64,000 nucleotides of DNA from JAEZDP01 sp964430855 (GCA_964430855.1 CAYSHC010000001.1:51134-115133); one strand, 5' to 3'; positions 1-8,506 are shown, counted from the stretch's first letter. Numbers and translations: made by a program. The notes: generated by a model from the letters alone, not told the origin.

Positions 1-323
1 GGGATGCCCTGTTCGTGCAGGAACAGCGCCTCGCGCCCGCCGCTGTCGAACACGTACGGGTCGCCCCACTTGAGCCGCACGACCCGGTGGCCGTCCCGGG
101 CCTTCTCGGCGAGCAGCAGGCAGATGGCATCCTGGTCGGTGCCCGACGGCGCCGCGGCGCCAACCTCGATGCGCTCGGCGTCAGCCGGTGCCATCGCCAG
201 CAGGCGGGCGTCGATCAGCCGGTCATGGACGACCACGTCGGCGCGGGACAGGTAACGCAGGCCGCGCACGGGGATGAGCGACGGATCGCCGGGACCCGCC
301 CCGATGATGTACACCGGAGTCAT
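1..323 (-). CDS. cobA: Uroporphyrinogen-III C-methyltransferase, N-terminal part (truncated by window edge)
   Basis: The first 107 codons of a minus-strand gene are visible. They open with the SAM-binding segment VYIIGAGPGDPSL, followed by LRYLSRADVVVHDRL and later VVRLKWGDPYVF, the signature of the uroporphyrinogen-III methyltransferase (SUMT) family that makes precorrin-2 for siroheme or cobalamin. It begins 15 bp after hemC on the same strand, so it belongs to the tetrapyrrole operon. In many bacteria this position holds a methyltransferase fused to uroporphyrinogen-III synthase (HemD); the C-terminal half lies outside the window, so the fusion cannot be judged. The ATG at 323 has no clear Shine-Dalgarno sequence. 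Confidence 0.85.
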   Translation of the reverse strand, partial: MTPVYIIGAGPGDPSLIPVRGLRYLSRADVVVHDRLIDARLLAMAPADAERIEVGAAAPSGTDQDAICLLLAEKARDGHRVVRLKWGDPYVFDSGGREALFLHEQGI

Positions 324-338
324 GCCCGGAAGGATAGA

Positions 339-1328
339 TCAAACGTCAGGCGTGGGTGCGTCGTAGCCGCGGACGTCGGCGAGGATGCTGCCGGCACCGT
401 CGTGCAGGAGCTGCGTGGCCACGCGGCGGCCCAAGGCATCCGGATCGTCTCGATCGCCGAAGCCCATGGCGCGCACCTCGGCATCCGTCGTGAGGGCCGT
501 CACGACGGCTGTCAGCTCGAGTTCGTCGCCCAGGACGCGGCAGTGCCCGCCGAGGGGCATCTGGCATCCGCCGCCGAGCTCGGCGACCAGCGCCCGCTCG
601 GCGTCGAGCGCCGTCATGGCATCGTCATCGCCGAGCGTGGCGAGGAAGTCGGCCAGCTCGCCGCCGTCGTCGTGGCACTGGACCGCGATGATGCCCTGTC
701 CTGGCGCCGGCACGCAGATGTCGGGCGGCAGCGCGAGGCTGATGCGATCGGCACGCCCGACGCGGCGGAGGCCCGCCGCGGCAAGCACCAGCGCGTCGTA
801 CTCGCCCGCGTCCAGCTTGCGTAAGCGTGTGTCGACATTTCCGCGCACCGGCAGGAACTCGGCCGCCGGCAGCAGGCGGTGCAGCTGCGCGATGCGCCTG
901 ACGCTGCTCGTCCCGATGCGCGGCGTCCCGCCGAGCACGGCGCGCATCACCGCGATCACGTCGGCGGCGGGAGCGTCAGGCCCGGGCAGGGTTCCCGTGA
1001 ACGAGGCCGGCAGCACGATGACGTCGCGCGGGTCCTCGCGCGGCAGGGCCGCGACCACCTGGAGGTCCTCCGGCATGGACACCGACATGTCCTTGGCGCT
1101 GTGCACGGCCATGTCGATGTGGCCAGACAGCAGCGCCTCCTCGAGCTCCTTCACGAACAGCCGCTTGCCGCCGATGTCGGAGAGCGGCGCCTCCTGGAGC
1201 CGATCGCCCGACGTCGTCACGACGACGATCTGGCACTCGGGCCCGCCGGCCTCGGCGATCCGATCGGCCACGGCCCGCGCCTGCCATTGCGCGAGCTGAC
1301 TGCCGCGCGTGCCCAGACGCCACTTCAC
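339..1328 (-). CDS. hemC: Porphobilinogen deaminase (hydroxymethylbilane synthase)
   Basis: Protein of 329 residues that polymerises four porphobilinogen molecules into hydroxymethylbilane. The N-terminus reads VKWRLGTRGSQLAQWQ, the usual opening of HemC. Further on are HSAKDMSVSMPEDL, GTSSVRRIAQL and VRGNVDTRLRKLD, and the C-terminal segment RALVAELGGGCQMPLGG holds the cysteine that carries the dipyrromethane cofactor. The start is the GTG at 1328, which overlaps the hemA stop by four bases (GTGA), indicating translational coupling. The open frame continues upstream, but that part has no HemC similarity. Confidence 0.95.
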   Translation of the reverse strand: MKWRLGTRGSQLAQWQARAVADRIAEAGGPECQIVVVTTSGDRLQEAPLSDIGGKRLFVKELEEALLSGHIDMAVHSAKDMSVSMPEDLQVVAALPREDPRDVIVLPASFTGTLPGPDAPAADVIAVMRAVLGGTPRIGTSSVRRIAQLHRLLPAAEFLPVRGNVDTRLRKLDAGEYDALVLAAAGLRRVGRADRISLALPPDICVPAPGQGIIAVQCHDDGGELADFLATLGDDDAMTALDAERALVAELGGGCQMPLGGHCRVLGDELELTAVVTALTTDAEVRAMGFGDRDDPDALGRRVATQLLHDGAGSILADVRGYDAPTPDV

Positions 1329-2656
1329 GAGGCGCCCTCCTTGCCGGCGCCCGCGCGCTCGGCGGCCGGCGACCGGGATGGCCGCGGCGGCTGGCCGTCG
1401 TCGTCGAGGTCGAAGAGCCGTCGCAACGCCGCCGAACAGGCGGCCATCGTCTCGCGGTCGTCGATGGCTTTCAGCTGCTCGGTCGGCGTCAGCAGCAGCT
1501 TCTCGACGATGAGGCGGGTCACCTCGTCCACGCGGCGGTGCACGTCGGGATCGACGGCGCCCAGACGCGGCGCGAGCCGCTCGAGCTCCGCCTGGCGAAT
1601 CCGCTCGAAGCGCTGCCGGAGGGCGACGACGGTCGGCACGGCCGCGCGCGATCGCAGCCACGCCATCCACGCCGCGACCTCCTCCTGCACGAGGCGCTCG
1701 GCGCTCGCGACCGCCTGCTGCCGGCGCGAGAGGTTCTCCTCGACGATGTTCCGAAGGTCGTCGACGTTGTAGAGGAACACGTCCTCGAGCCGGGCGACGG
1801 CGGGATCGACGTCACGGGGCACGGCCAGGTCGACGATGAACAGCGGACTCCCGCGACGCGTGGCCCGCGCGGGCGCCATGTCGGCCGCGTCGACGACCTG
1901 CCCTTCGGCGCCCGTCGCCGCGATGATCACGTCGGCATCGGCCAGGACGCTCGCGCGCTCCGTCCACTCGGTCACGTCGGCGCCCACTTCCTCCGCGAGC
2001 GCCTCGGCGCGGGCTCGCGTGCGGGCGGTCACGACGAGGCTGCGGACATGGCCGGCAAAGTGCACCGCGCTCAGGCGCGCCATCTCGCCGGCTCCCAGGA
2101 CGGCCACGCGCAGTGTGGACAGGTCGGCGAAGATCTTCTTCGCCAGCGTCAGCGCCGCGTAGCTGAGCGACAGGGCCCCCTCGGCCAGGCCCGTCTCGCT
2201 GCGCACGCGCTTGCCGATGCCGAACGCGCCGTGGAAGACACGGTTGATGAGCGCACCCGTCCCGTGCGTCTCGTTTGCGATGCGGTAGGCTTCCTTGACC
2301 TGCCCCAGGATCTCCGGCTCGCCGACGACGAGCGAGTCGAGGCCGGCCGCCACGCGGAAAAGGTGGCGGGCCGCGTCGGCGTCCACGCGAGCGTAGAGGC
2401 TTGGCTCGAGCTGCTCGAGAGCCACGCCGTGCGTCTGCGCCAGGTGGTGCGTCAGCCGCGTGGTCATCTCGGCCGGGTCGGTCGCTGCGGCGTACACCTC
2501 GGTCCTGTTGCAGGTGGACAGCAGCACCGCGTCAGTGCACCCGGCAGCCGCCAGCGCGTCGAGCGCCGCAGGCAGCATCGACGTCGTCACGCCAAGGCGT
2601 TCGCGAAGCTCCAGCGGAGCCGTATGGTGGCTGAGGCCGACGAGGACCAGGTGCAT
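1325..2656 (-). CDS. hemA: Glutamyl-tRNA reductase
   Basis: Protein of 443 residues that reduces glutamyl-tRNA to glutamate-1-semialdehyde, the first step of C5-pathway tetrapyrrole synthesis. It starts MHLVLVGLSHHTAPLELRER. The nucleophilic cysteine lies in LLSTCNRTEVY (Cys49), the nucleotide-binding loop in VLGAGEMARLSAVHF, and the IVDLAVPRDVDP motif follows. A helical C-terminal dimerisation region rich in Arg and Glu completes it. The ATG at 2656 overlaps the upstream stop as TGATG, so translation is coupled to the HemX/CcsA-like gene. Window order on this strand is VWA, VWA, hemX-like, hemA, hemC, cobA. Confidence 0.96.
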   Translation of the reverse strand: MHLVLVGLSHHTAPLELRERLGVTTSMLPAALDALAAAGCTDAVLLSTCNRTEVYAAATDPAEMTTRLTHHLAQTHGVALEQLEPSLYARVDADAARHLFRVAAGLDSLVVGEPEILGQVKEAYRIANETHGTGALINRVFHGAFGIGKRVRSETGLAEGALSLSYAALTLAKKIFADLSTLRVAVLGAGEMARLSAVHFAGHVRSLVVTARTRARAEALAEEVGADVTEWTERASVLADADVIIAATGAEGQVVDAADMAPARATRRGSPLFIVDLAVPRDVDPAVARLEDVFLYNVDDLRNIVEENLSRRQQAVASAERLVQEEVAAWMAWLRSRAAVPTVVALRQRFERIRQAELERLAPRLGAVDPDVHRRVDEVTRLIVEKLLLTPTEQLKAIDDRETMAACSAALRRLFDLDDDGQPPRPSRSPAAERAGAGKEGAS

Positions 2657-3480
2657 CAGACGAAATTGTGACTGCGCGAGAAGAAGTAGGCTACCGGCAG
2701 GAAGTTGAGCAGCACGAGGGCGAACCCCAGCGCCGACAGCCAGGCCGTCCGGCGCGCGCTCAGGTTGGCCCAGCGGCGCGCCGCTATCTGACCACTGTAC
2801 AGGAGCCAGCACGACACGGCGACCACGATCTTGGGATCCAGCGCCGTCATCGCGGCCACCCGCGGGTCGTCGGGCATCGACGTCCTGGCGTCGGCCAGCC
2901 AGAGGGCTCCCGCCACGAGGCCCACGGTCAGCAGGCACCAGCCCGCCGTGACGGCCCGCAGGTTCATCCTGTCGAGCACCTGGAGCGGCGGCAGGCGCGA
3001 GAAAAAGACGCCCGGCGTTCGCGTCTTGAGTTCCCGGAACAGCAGAACGTACGTCAGGCTGATGACAAACGCGAGGGCGAAGCTCGCGTAGGCAGCCAGC
3101 AGCGCTCCGACATGAAAGGCCAGGAAGCGCCCCTCGCCCAGCACCGCCGCGCTGGCCCGAGACGGCGTGTCGTCGGCCACCAGCAGCTGAAGGCCCGCGA
3201 GCAGCGGCGTGACGAAGGTGCCCATCGCACGTTCGGCCGTCGACAGCTCCACGTACAGATAGGTGATGGCCAGCATCAGTACGAAGCCGCCGATGGCGCC
3301 CTCACGGCCGGCAAGCGGCGGCGCGCCCAGCTCGACCGTCGCCATGCCGATGCGGAAGGTATGGACGAGCGCCGCGGCGATCAGGACGGCCGTCGCGACC
3401 CGCCCGGAAAGGTCGCGGCGCGTGGCAAACGCGTGCACGTACGCGATGGCGGCGGCGACATAGAGCAGGGCGAGCGTCAC
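2656..3480 (-). CDS. HemX/CcsA-like cytochrome c assembly family membrane protein
   Basis: Integral membrane protein of 274 residues with about eight hydrophobic segments. The segment FLAFHVGALLAAYASFALAFVISLTYVLLF resembles the core of CcsA/HemX-family (cytochrome c assembly) proteins. In Bacillus-type hem operons a related protein, HemX, sits next to hemA and affects GluTR levels, and the same neighbourhood is seen here. I cannot tell heme delivery for cytochrome c from a HemA-regulatory role. The start is GTG at 3480 and overlaps the upstream VWA stop by four bases (GTGA); the 3' end overlaps hemA. Confidence 0.8.
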   Translation of the reverse strand: MTLALLYVAAAIAYVHAFATRRDLSGRVATAVLIAAALVHTFRIGMATVELGAPPLAGREGAIGGFVLMLAITYLYVELSTAERAMGTFVTPLLAGLQLLVADDTPSRASAAVLGEGRFLAFHVGALLAAYASFALAFVISLTYVLLFRELKTRTPGVFFSRLPPLQVLDRMNLRAVTAGWCLLTVGLVAGALWLADARTSMPDDPRVAAMTALDPKIVVAVSCWLLYSGQIAARRWANLSARRTAWLSALGFALVLLNFLPVAYFFSRSHNFV

Positions 3481-4436
3481 GGCGAGGCGGTGGGGGCGTA
3501 GTAGCCCTGTTTCGTGCGGGCGAGCGCGTCGGGCCGCTCGACGCGCACGACGATGCGACGCCAGGTGCCGTCACGTCGCGTGTTCCGCGGCGCGTAGCCC
3601 AGCGTGTACTGCGCCGCCAGCTCGTCGGCCACCTGGCCGTAGATGTCGGCGAGCTCGCCGGCCGAGTTCGGGAAGAACGCGCGGCCGCCCGTCTCCTGCG
3701 CGAACTGCTTGAGGACGAACTCGCTCTCGCGGAAGCCGCCGCCGAGGCCGCGGTTGCGTTCGTTGGAATCACGCAGGCCGATCGCATAGATCGCAACCTC
3801 GGTGCGCTTGGCCAGTTCGAGCACCTCGTCGAAGGCGACGAGGCTCGACGTGTCCTCGCCGTCGGAGAGAACGACGATGGCCTGGCGGCGCACGTCCTCG
3901 TCGGAGGCGGCCCGCATGCGCCTGAACTCGTTGAGCGCGATGTAGATGGCGTTGTAGAGCGAGGTCGACCCGCCGGCGGTCGTCCGGCGGATGGCCGCCA
4001 CGAGATCGTCCTTCGAGCTCGTGAACGTCTGGAGGATCTCGGCGCGGCTGTCGAAGTCGATGACCGTCGCCAGGTCGCCCTCCTGCATGCGGCTCACAAA
4101 GCCGATGGCCGCTTCCTGGGCCGTGGCCATCCGCTCGTTCATGCTGGCACTCGTGTCGATCAGCAGCGCGAGCGCCGTCGGGAGCTGGGCGCCGGAGAAG
4201 AAGATGACATCCTGCTTGACGCCGTCCTCGAACACGGAGAAGTCGGACTGCTCGAGACCCTGGATATAGCGACCGCTCTTGTCGGTCACCGTCACGTTGA
4301 GCGAGACGACGGCGACGTCGGCACGGAAGACGGGCTGGCTCGCGTCGTCGGCGGGGGGCTGTTGCGCCGTGGGTGCGGCGACGACGAGCGTTGCCGTGAG
4401 CGATGTGCCGGCCAGGAGGGCGACGCTGCGCCTCAC
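3477..4436 (-). CDS. Secreted VWFA-related protein of the acidobacterial type
   Basis: Protein of 319 residues with a hydrophobic N-terminal signal (RRSVALLAGTSLTATLVVAA). A short beta-rich segment with DKSGRYIQGLEQSDFSVFEDG precedes a von Willebrand factor A domain. The metal-site motif DTSAS is intact (LALLIDTSASMNERM), and VLSDGEDTSSLVAFDEV matches the later VWA strands. This layout is that of the VWFA-related family expanded in Acidobacteriota; no molecular role is established. The start is GTG at 4436, four bases inside the end of the preceding VWA gene, so the two are probably co-translated and may act as partners. Confidence 0.85.
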   Translation of the reverse strand: MRRSVALLAGTSLTATLVVAAPTAQQPPADDASQPVFRADVAVVSLNVTVTDKSGRYIQGLEQSDFSVFEDGVKQDVIFFSGAQLPTALALLIDTSASMNERMATAQEAAIGFVSRMQEGDLATVIDFDSRAEILQTFTSSKDDLVAAIRRTTAGGSTSLYNAIYIALNEFRRMRAASDEDVRRQAIVVLSDGEDTSSLVAFDEVLELAKRTEVAIYAIGLRDSNERNRGLGGGFRESEFVLKQFAQETGGRAFFPNSAGELADIYGQVADELAAQYTLGYAPRNTRRDGTWRRIVVRVERPDALARTKQGYYAPTASP

Positions 4437-5326
4437 CGCGCCTCCTGATGCGCGCGCAGGACGTTGCCTCGCACTTCGAGCGAGGGCTTGGCGGAGCTCA
4501 CGCTGACGCGTCGCGGCGGGATGAGCGTGTCGGGCCGGGCGTAGGTCACCTCGTGCTGCGTCGTCGCGACGTGGCCCACGTGCATGAGCATCGGGCGCAG
4601 GCTGAGGTTCGCCAGCACCACCTCACGCTCGCCGCCGGTTTCTGCCGTCCCGCGATCGAACACCACGTTGCGGTCGCGGATGCCCTGGGTGAGCGGCGGC
4701 GCCTGATCGGTCTCCTGGAGCTCGAGCACGTGCAGCATCGCGCCCGAGCGGGCCAGCGCCTCCATCACCTGCTGCGGCGGCCTGTCGCTGAACTCGGCCC
4801 CCTGCGACGCGATGACGATGATCGACGCGCGCGCCGGGTCGCGCTTGCGGATGGCATTGGCCTGCTCGAGGATCGACTCGAGCGTGTAGGCGCCAGAGCC
4901 CGGCTGGGCGAAGACGCGGTCGACGGCCCGCGTCAGCTGCGCCTTGCTGCTCGTGGGCGGCGAGAGAACCGTCGGCCGATCGGCCACCGCGACGATGGAG
5001 ATCTCGTGGGGGCCGGCAAAGGTCTCGACAAACTCGGTCAGTGCGAGCCGCATGTCCTGGATGGCCCGGCGGGCAGCCTGGCTGTTGTCCACGACGAGCA
5101 CCAGCAACGCCGGCGACGACACGGGCGTCACGCTGAGGATCTCGCGGGCCACCCCGTCCTCCCGGACGATGACGTCCTCGGGCGTCAGCGTCGTGACCGG
5201 CTTGTCGCCGTTCCGCTCGACGGCCGTGACCAGCACGGTCTGCGGGCGCGGCTGCGCGGCTGCCGGAACTGCCGTCAGGCCGACGAGCGCGGCCAGCGTC
5301 GTGACCCACACGCGAAGCATCACCAT
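4433..5326 (-). CDS. Secreted VWFA-related protein with degenerate metal site
   Basis: Protein of 297 residues with signal peptide MLRVWVTTLAALVGLTAVPAAAQ. It contains the TPEDVIVREDGVAREI segment typical of the VWFA-related family, followed by a VWA-like fold. The DxSxS metal-binding motif of its neighbour is replaced by DNSQA in LLVLVVDNSQAARR, so metal-dependent ligand binding is doubtful. First gene of the minus-strand tetrapyrrole operon. Two start codons are possible, ATG 5326 and ATG 5320; the second places the signal peptide directly at the N-terminus. Confidence 0.8.
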   Translation of the reverse strand: MVMLRVWVTTLAALVGLTAVPAAAQPRPQTVLVTAVERNGDKPVTTLTPEDVIVREDGVAREILSVTPVSSPALLVLVVDNSQAARRAIQDMRLALTEFVETFAGPHEISIVAVADRPTVLSPPTSSKAQLTRAVDRVFAQPGSGAYTLESILEQANAIRKRDPARASIIVIASQGAEFSDRPPQQVMEALARSGAMLHVLELQETDQAPPLTQGIRDRNVVFDRGTAETGGEREVVLANLSLRPMLMHVGHVATTQHEVTYARPDTLIPPRRVSVSSAKPSLEVRGNVLRAHQEAR

Positions 5327-5360
5327 AAGTTCACCGTGACGGAGAAGTGACCGTCTCTGG

Positions 5361-5368
5361 AGTATAGT
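5361..5368. promoter_or_regulatory. Candidate back-to-back -10 elements (AGTATAGT)
   Basis: In the 149-bp divergent gap between the VWA/hem operon (minus) and the atp genes (plus), the 8-mer AGTATAGT reads as TATAGT on the plus strand and TATACT on the minus strand. Both fit a bacterial -10 hexamer. Predicted leaders are about 30-40 nt for the minus operon and about 100 nt for the atp operon. No convincing -35 element is visible for either. Confidence 0.4.
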
Positions 5369-5475
5369 CGAGCGACTGGCCCCGGACGGGCCGCTGTCCT
5401 TGGGACGCCGCGCAGGCGGCAGCGGCCGCGACGGCCGCCTGCCGGGCCGTACTGGCGTTCCGCACGCGACGTGAC

Positions 5476-5751
5476 ATGGCGCTCCTGCGTCCCGGGTCCT
5501 ACTGGCGCACGGTCGGCGAGCTCGGCACCTTGGGCCTGTCGTTTGTCATCGCGCTCGCGATCGGCACGGTTGCGGGCCTCTGGGTGGACGAGCGCCTGGG
5601 CACCTCGCCGTGGGGCCTACTCGTCGGCTTCGGGCTGGGCTTTGCCGCCGCCGTCCTGAACGTCTACCGAATCACCACCCGTGCCCTCGCCAGCAGCCGG
5701 CCAGCCGACACCCATGACGCCTCCGGGGAGCGGAGGCCGCCGCCGACATGA
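5476..5751 (+). CDS. AtpZ/AtpI-type small membrane protein of the ATP synthase operon
   Basis: Protein of 91 residues with two hydrophobic segments. The sequence GLSFVIALAIGTVAGLWVDERLGTSPWGLLVGFGLGFAAAVLNVYR matches the AtpZ/AtpI family (two-helix hairpin with a WxDxxxGTxPW loop) found at the head of atp operons. The family has been linked to assembly of the c-ring or to cation transport. It is followed, in an overlapping frame, by a second small membrane protein and then atpB. Confidence 0.8.
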   Translation: MALLRPGSYWRTVGELGTLGLSFVIALAIGTVAGLWVDERLGTSPWGLLVGFGLGFAAAVLNVYRITTRALASSRPADTHDASGERRPPPT

Positions 5752-6193
5752 GGCCCGCGTTGAGGCGGACTTCCTAAGCCGCATCGAGCAGACGGCCGTC
5801 GGTGTCGTCGCGTGCGCGACGGCAGCGGGGGCGGTGCTCGGGGGCCTCACGTGGGCGGGCGGGATCCTGGGGGGCGGCCTGCTGGCGGCGGTCAGCTACT
5901 GGGCAATCCGGAGCAGTGTGGACGCGCTGACCGGCCTCATCGGAGAGGCGGCGGCGCCCGCCACAGGGGAGGCCGGAGGCGGCGGGGACGGCGCGAGGCC
6001 CGTGCCGCGCGTACCGGCCTGGCGGCTCGCCGCGAGCGTCCTCGGCCGCCACGCTTTACTGGCGGCGCTGGCCTACGTTATCATTGCGCGTTTGCGCCTG
6101 CACCCGCTTGGCGTGCTAGTCGGCGCATCGGCCGTCGTGCTTGCCGCGACGCGCGAAGCCTTTCGCGTGGCGCGCCCCGGGCCCCGCTCGTAG
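5714..6193 (+). CDS. ATP synthase subunit I-like membrane protein
   Basis: About 159 residues with four hydrophobic segments arranged as two pairs, separated by a Gly/Ala/Pro-rich loop near residues 86-105. Its position between atpZ and atpB and its size fit the poorly conserved ATP synthase protein I group. The ATG at 5714 was chosen, giving a 38-bp overlap with the upstream gene; an in-frame GTG at 5681 would extend the N-terminus by 11 residues. Neither has a clear ribosome binding site. Assignment rests mainly on context. Confidence 0.6.
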   Translation: MTPPGSGGRRRHEARVEADFLSRIEQTAVGVVACATAAGAVLGGLTWAGGILGGGLLAAVSYWAIRSSVDALTGLIGEAAAPATGEAGGGGDGARPVPRVPAWRLAASVLGRHALLAALAYVIIARLRLHPLGVLVGASAVVLAATREAFRVARPGPRS

Positions 6194-6196
6194 CTC

Positions 6197-7018
6197 ATGG
6201 AAAACCTTCACCATTCGCTCTGGATCGTCGAGATCGTCAACGCGCTGCTCGGGCCGATCGTCGCGCCACTGCTCGGGCGGACGTACGAGCCCGGCATGAC
6301 GGTCATCCCGGACTACCTCGTGATGTGCGGGCTGATCGTGGTGGTGGTGACCGCCTTCAGCCTGTTCGTCCGCTCGCGCCTCAGCGTCGAGAACCCCGGC
6401 AAGCTCCAGATCGTCGTCGAGGACATCGTCGGCTTCGTGGTGGGGATGCTGAAGGACAACATCGGCCCCGAGGGCGTGAAGTACCTGCCGCTCGTCGGGA
6501 CGGTGTTCATCTTCATCTTCCTCGGCAACATGTTCGGCAAGGTGCCGGGGCTGATGTCGCCGACGGCCAGCCTGAACGTCACGCTCGGCTGTGCGATCAC
6601 GGTGTGGGTGTACTACCACCTCCAGGGCGTGAAGGTGCAGGGCCTCGGCCACTATCTGCTGCACTTCCTCTTCCCCCCGGGCGTGCCGAAGGTCATGGGG
6701 CCGCTCGTGGGCCTGATCGAGGTGATCAGCCACACGTCGCGCGTCCTGTCGCTGTCGCTGCGTCTGTTCGGCAACGTGTTCGGCGAGGAACTCGTGGTGC
6801 TCATCCTCGCCAGCCTGATTCCGTTCCTGGTGCCGCTGCCGATGATGCTGCTCGGCGTGATCACCGGGTCGCTGCAGGCGTTCATCTTCGCGCTGCTGAC
6901 CGTCATCTACCTCGCCGGCGCCGTCCACGTGGATCACGGGGACGCGCATGGCGACGAGCACGACCATGCGCACGGCGGTGCGCATGGCGCGACCCCGGCC
7001 CAGGCCGCCACGGCCTAG
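6197..7018 (+). CDS. atpB: F0F1 ATP synthase subunit a
   Basis: Membrane protein of 273 residues forming the proton or sodium half-channels facing the c-ring. The conserved helix SRVLSLSLRLFGNVFGEELV contains the essential arginine (Arg189). The FIFLGNMFGKVPG segment near residue 107 is also typical. The C-terminus carries an unusual His/Asp-rich tail (HVDHGDAHGDEHDHAHGG) of about 25 residues, which could bind metal ions but has no known role. It starts 3 bp after the upstream stop, so the operon is tight. Confidence 0.96.
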   Translation: MENLHHSLWIVEIVNALLGPIVAPLLGRTYEPGMTVIPDYLVMCGLIVVVVTAFSLFVRSRLSVENPGKLQIVVEDIVGFVVGMLKDNIGPEGVKYLPLVGTVFIFIFLGNMFGKVPGLMSPTASLNVTLGCAITVWVYYHLQGVKVQGLGHYLLHFLFPPGVPKVMGPLVGLIEVISHTSRVLSLSLRLFGNVFGEELVVLILASLIPFLVPLPMMLLGVITGSLQAFIFALLTVIYLAGAVHVDHGDAHGDEHDHAHGGAHGATPAQAATA

Positions 7019-7152
7019 GGCACGGCTCACTCGCGGGCCCCGGTGAATCGTCGGACCCCGGCCCGCGTCCGAACGTCACGACGAGGCCACAGGCCTCGCG
7101 GCAGGTGACAGCAACACGACGACTGACCGTTCACTCTGCAGGAGTATCCGTC

Positions 7153-7497
7153 GTGCGCACACTTCTCGTTGTCTCGACCTTCGCTCTCGTCGCGGCCTTC
7201 GCGTCGCCCGCCTATGCCCAGGGCGCCGCTGCCGAGACGGCCACCGGCACTTCGACGCTGTCGTGGCTGTTCATCACCTCGGGCTTCGCGCTGGCCATCG
7301 CCGCCGCCTTCGGCGCGCTGGCCCAGGGCAAGGCCGTGTCGTCGGCCGTCGAGGGCATGGCGCGCAACCCCGGCGCCTCGGGCGAGATCCGCGGCTCGCT
7401 GATCCTCGGTCTCGTGCTCATCGAGTCGCTGGTCATCTACGCGCTCGTCGTCTCGCTGATTCTGCTGTTCGTCAAGTCGCCGCTGCTCGGCGCCTGA
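7153..7497 (+). CDS. atpE: F0F1 ATP synthase subunit c with signal-like N-terminal extension
   Basis: Protein of 114 residues. The first 23 (RTLLVVSTFALVAAFASPAYAQ) look like a cleavable signal peptide; a two-helix c subunit follows. The polar loop is ARNPGASGE (Arg71) and the ion-binding carboxylate is Glu91 in GLVLIESLVIYALVV. Gln58, Ser92 and Tyr96 occupy positions used for Na+ coordination in sodium-type c-rings, but the rest of that signature is incomplete. The GTG at 7153 is preceded by the Shine-Dalgarno sequence GCAGGAG. No atpF, H, A, G, D or C genes follow. Confidence 0.93.
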   Translation: MRTLLVVSTFALVAAFASPAYAQGAAAETATGTSTLSWLFITSGFALAIAAAFGALAQGKAVSSAVEGMARNPGASGEIRGSLILGLVLIESLVIYALVVSLILLFVKSPLLGA

Positions 7498-7609
7498 CGC
7501 GTTCCGGCGGTGCCCGCGGCGCGGCGCAGGCCGGGCCGCGGGCTCGTTCACGGCGTCCGCCCCCTTGCCTCTCCGCCGCGACGCCGGGCGCTCCGCCCGA
7601 GGCCAGGGC

Positions 7610-8506
7610 ATGACGCGTCCCGCGATCTCCCGTCCCGATCTCTTCCTGCTGCTGACCGCGCTCATCTGGGGCAGCAACTACAGCGTCCTGAAGTTCGCCC
7701 TGGAAGAGGTGCCCGCGCGCAGCTTCAACGGGCTGCGCCTCGTCATCGCCTCGCTGGTCTTCCTCGGCACCATCGCCGCCACGCGCCGCCGCGAGAGCCT
7801 CGCGCGGCTGACGCCGCGTCACTGGCTGGTCATCGTCGTCCTCGGCATTGTCGGGCAGTTCGGCTACCAGCTGCTGTTCATCGAGGGCCTCGAGCGCACG
7901 AGCGTGGCCAACGCCTCGATCATCATCAGCTGCGTGCCCGTGATCGTGTCGCTCACCTCGGCGGTGCTCGGCCACGAACGGCTGCCGTGGCCGCACTGGG
8001 TGGGCATGGCACTGTCGTTTGCCGGGGTGTACCTGATCGTGTCGGGCGGCGCGCAGACGGGCGAGAGCTCGCTCGCGGGCGACCTGATGATGGTCACCTG
8101 CGCCGTGTTCTGGACCATCTACACCATCGCGGCGCGGCCGCTGCTCAACACGTTCTCGCCCCTGCTCATCACCGGCCTCTCGATGGCCGTCGGCACCGTG
8201 CTGTTCATTCCCACGGCACTCGACGACTTGCGCGCGACGTCGTGGGGCAGCGTGTCGATCGCCGTGTGGGTGTGCCTCGTCTTCTCGTCGCTCCTGGCAC
8301 TGAACTTCGCCTACACGGCCTGGTACCACGGGGTGCGCCATCTCGGCGCGTCGCGGACGTCGCTCTACTCGAACGTGGTGCCTGTCGCGGCGCTGCTCAT
8401 CGCCATGGCCTGGCTTGGCGAGCGGCTCGCGGGCATGCGCCTCGTCGGCGCCGTCCTGGTGATCATCGGCGTCGTCGTCACCCGGTACCGCGGCCGCGGC
8501 GCCTAG
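7610..8506 (+). CDS. EamA-family DMT transporter
   Basis: Protein of 298 residues with ten predicted transmembrane segments in two homologous halves. The first half begins DLFLLLTALIWGSNYSVLKFALEEVPARSFNGLRLVIA, the standard EamA repeat opening. The second half has TIYTIAARPLLNTFSPLLITG and ends VAALLIAMAWLGERLAGMRLVGAVLVIIGVVVTR. This family exports amino acids and other metabolites; the substrate cannot be read from sequence. The ATG at 7610 was chosen because the EamA fold begins ten residues after it. Confidence 0.9.
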   Translation: MTRPAISRPDLFLLLTALIWGSNYSVLKFALEEVPARSFNGLRLVIASLVFLGTIAATRRRESLARLTPRHWLVIVVLGIVGQFGYQLLFIEGLERTSVANASIIISCVPVIVSLTSAVLGHERLPWPHWVGMALSFAGVYLIVSGGAQTGESSLAGDLMMVTCAVFWTIYTIAARPLLNTFSPLLITGLSMAVGTVLFIPTALDDLRATSWGSVSIAVWVCLVFSSLLALNFAYTAWYHGVRHLGASRTSLYSNVVPVAALLIAMAWLGERLAGMRLVGAVLVIIGVVVTRYRGRGA

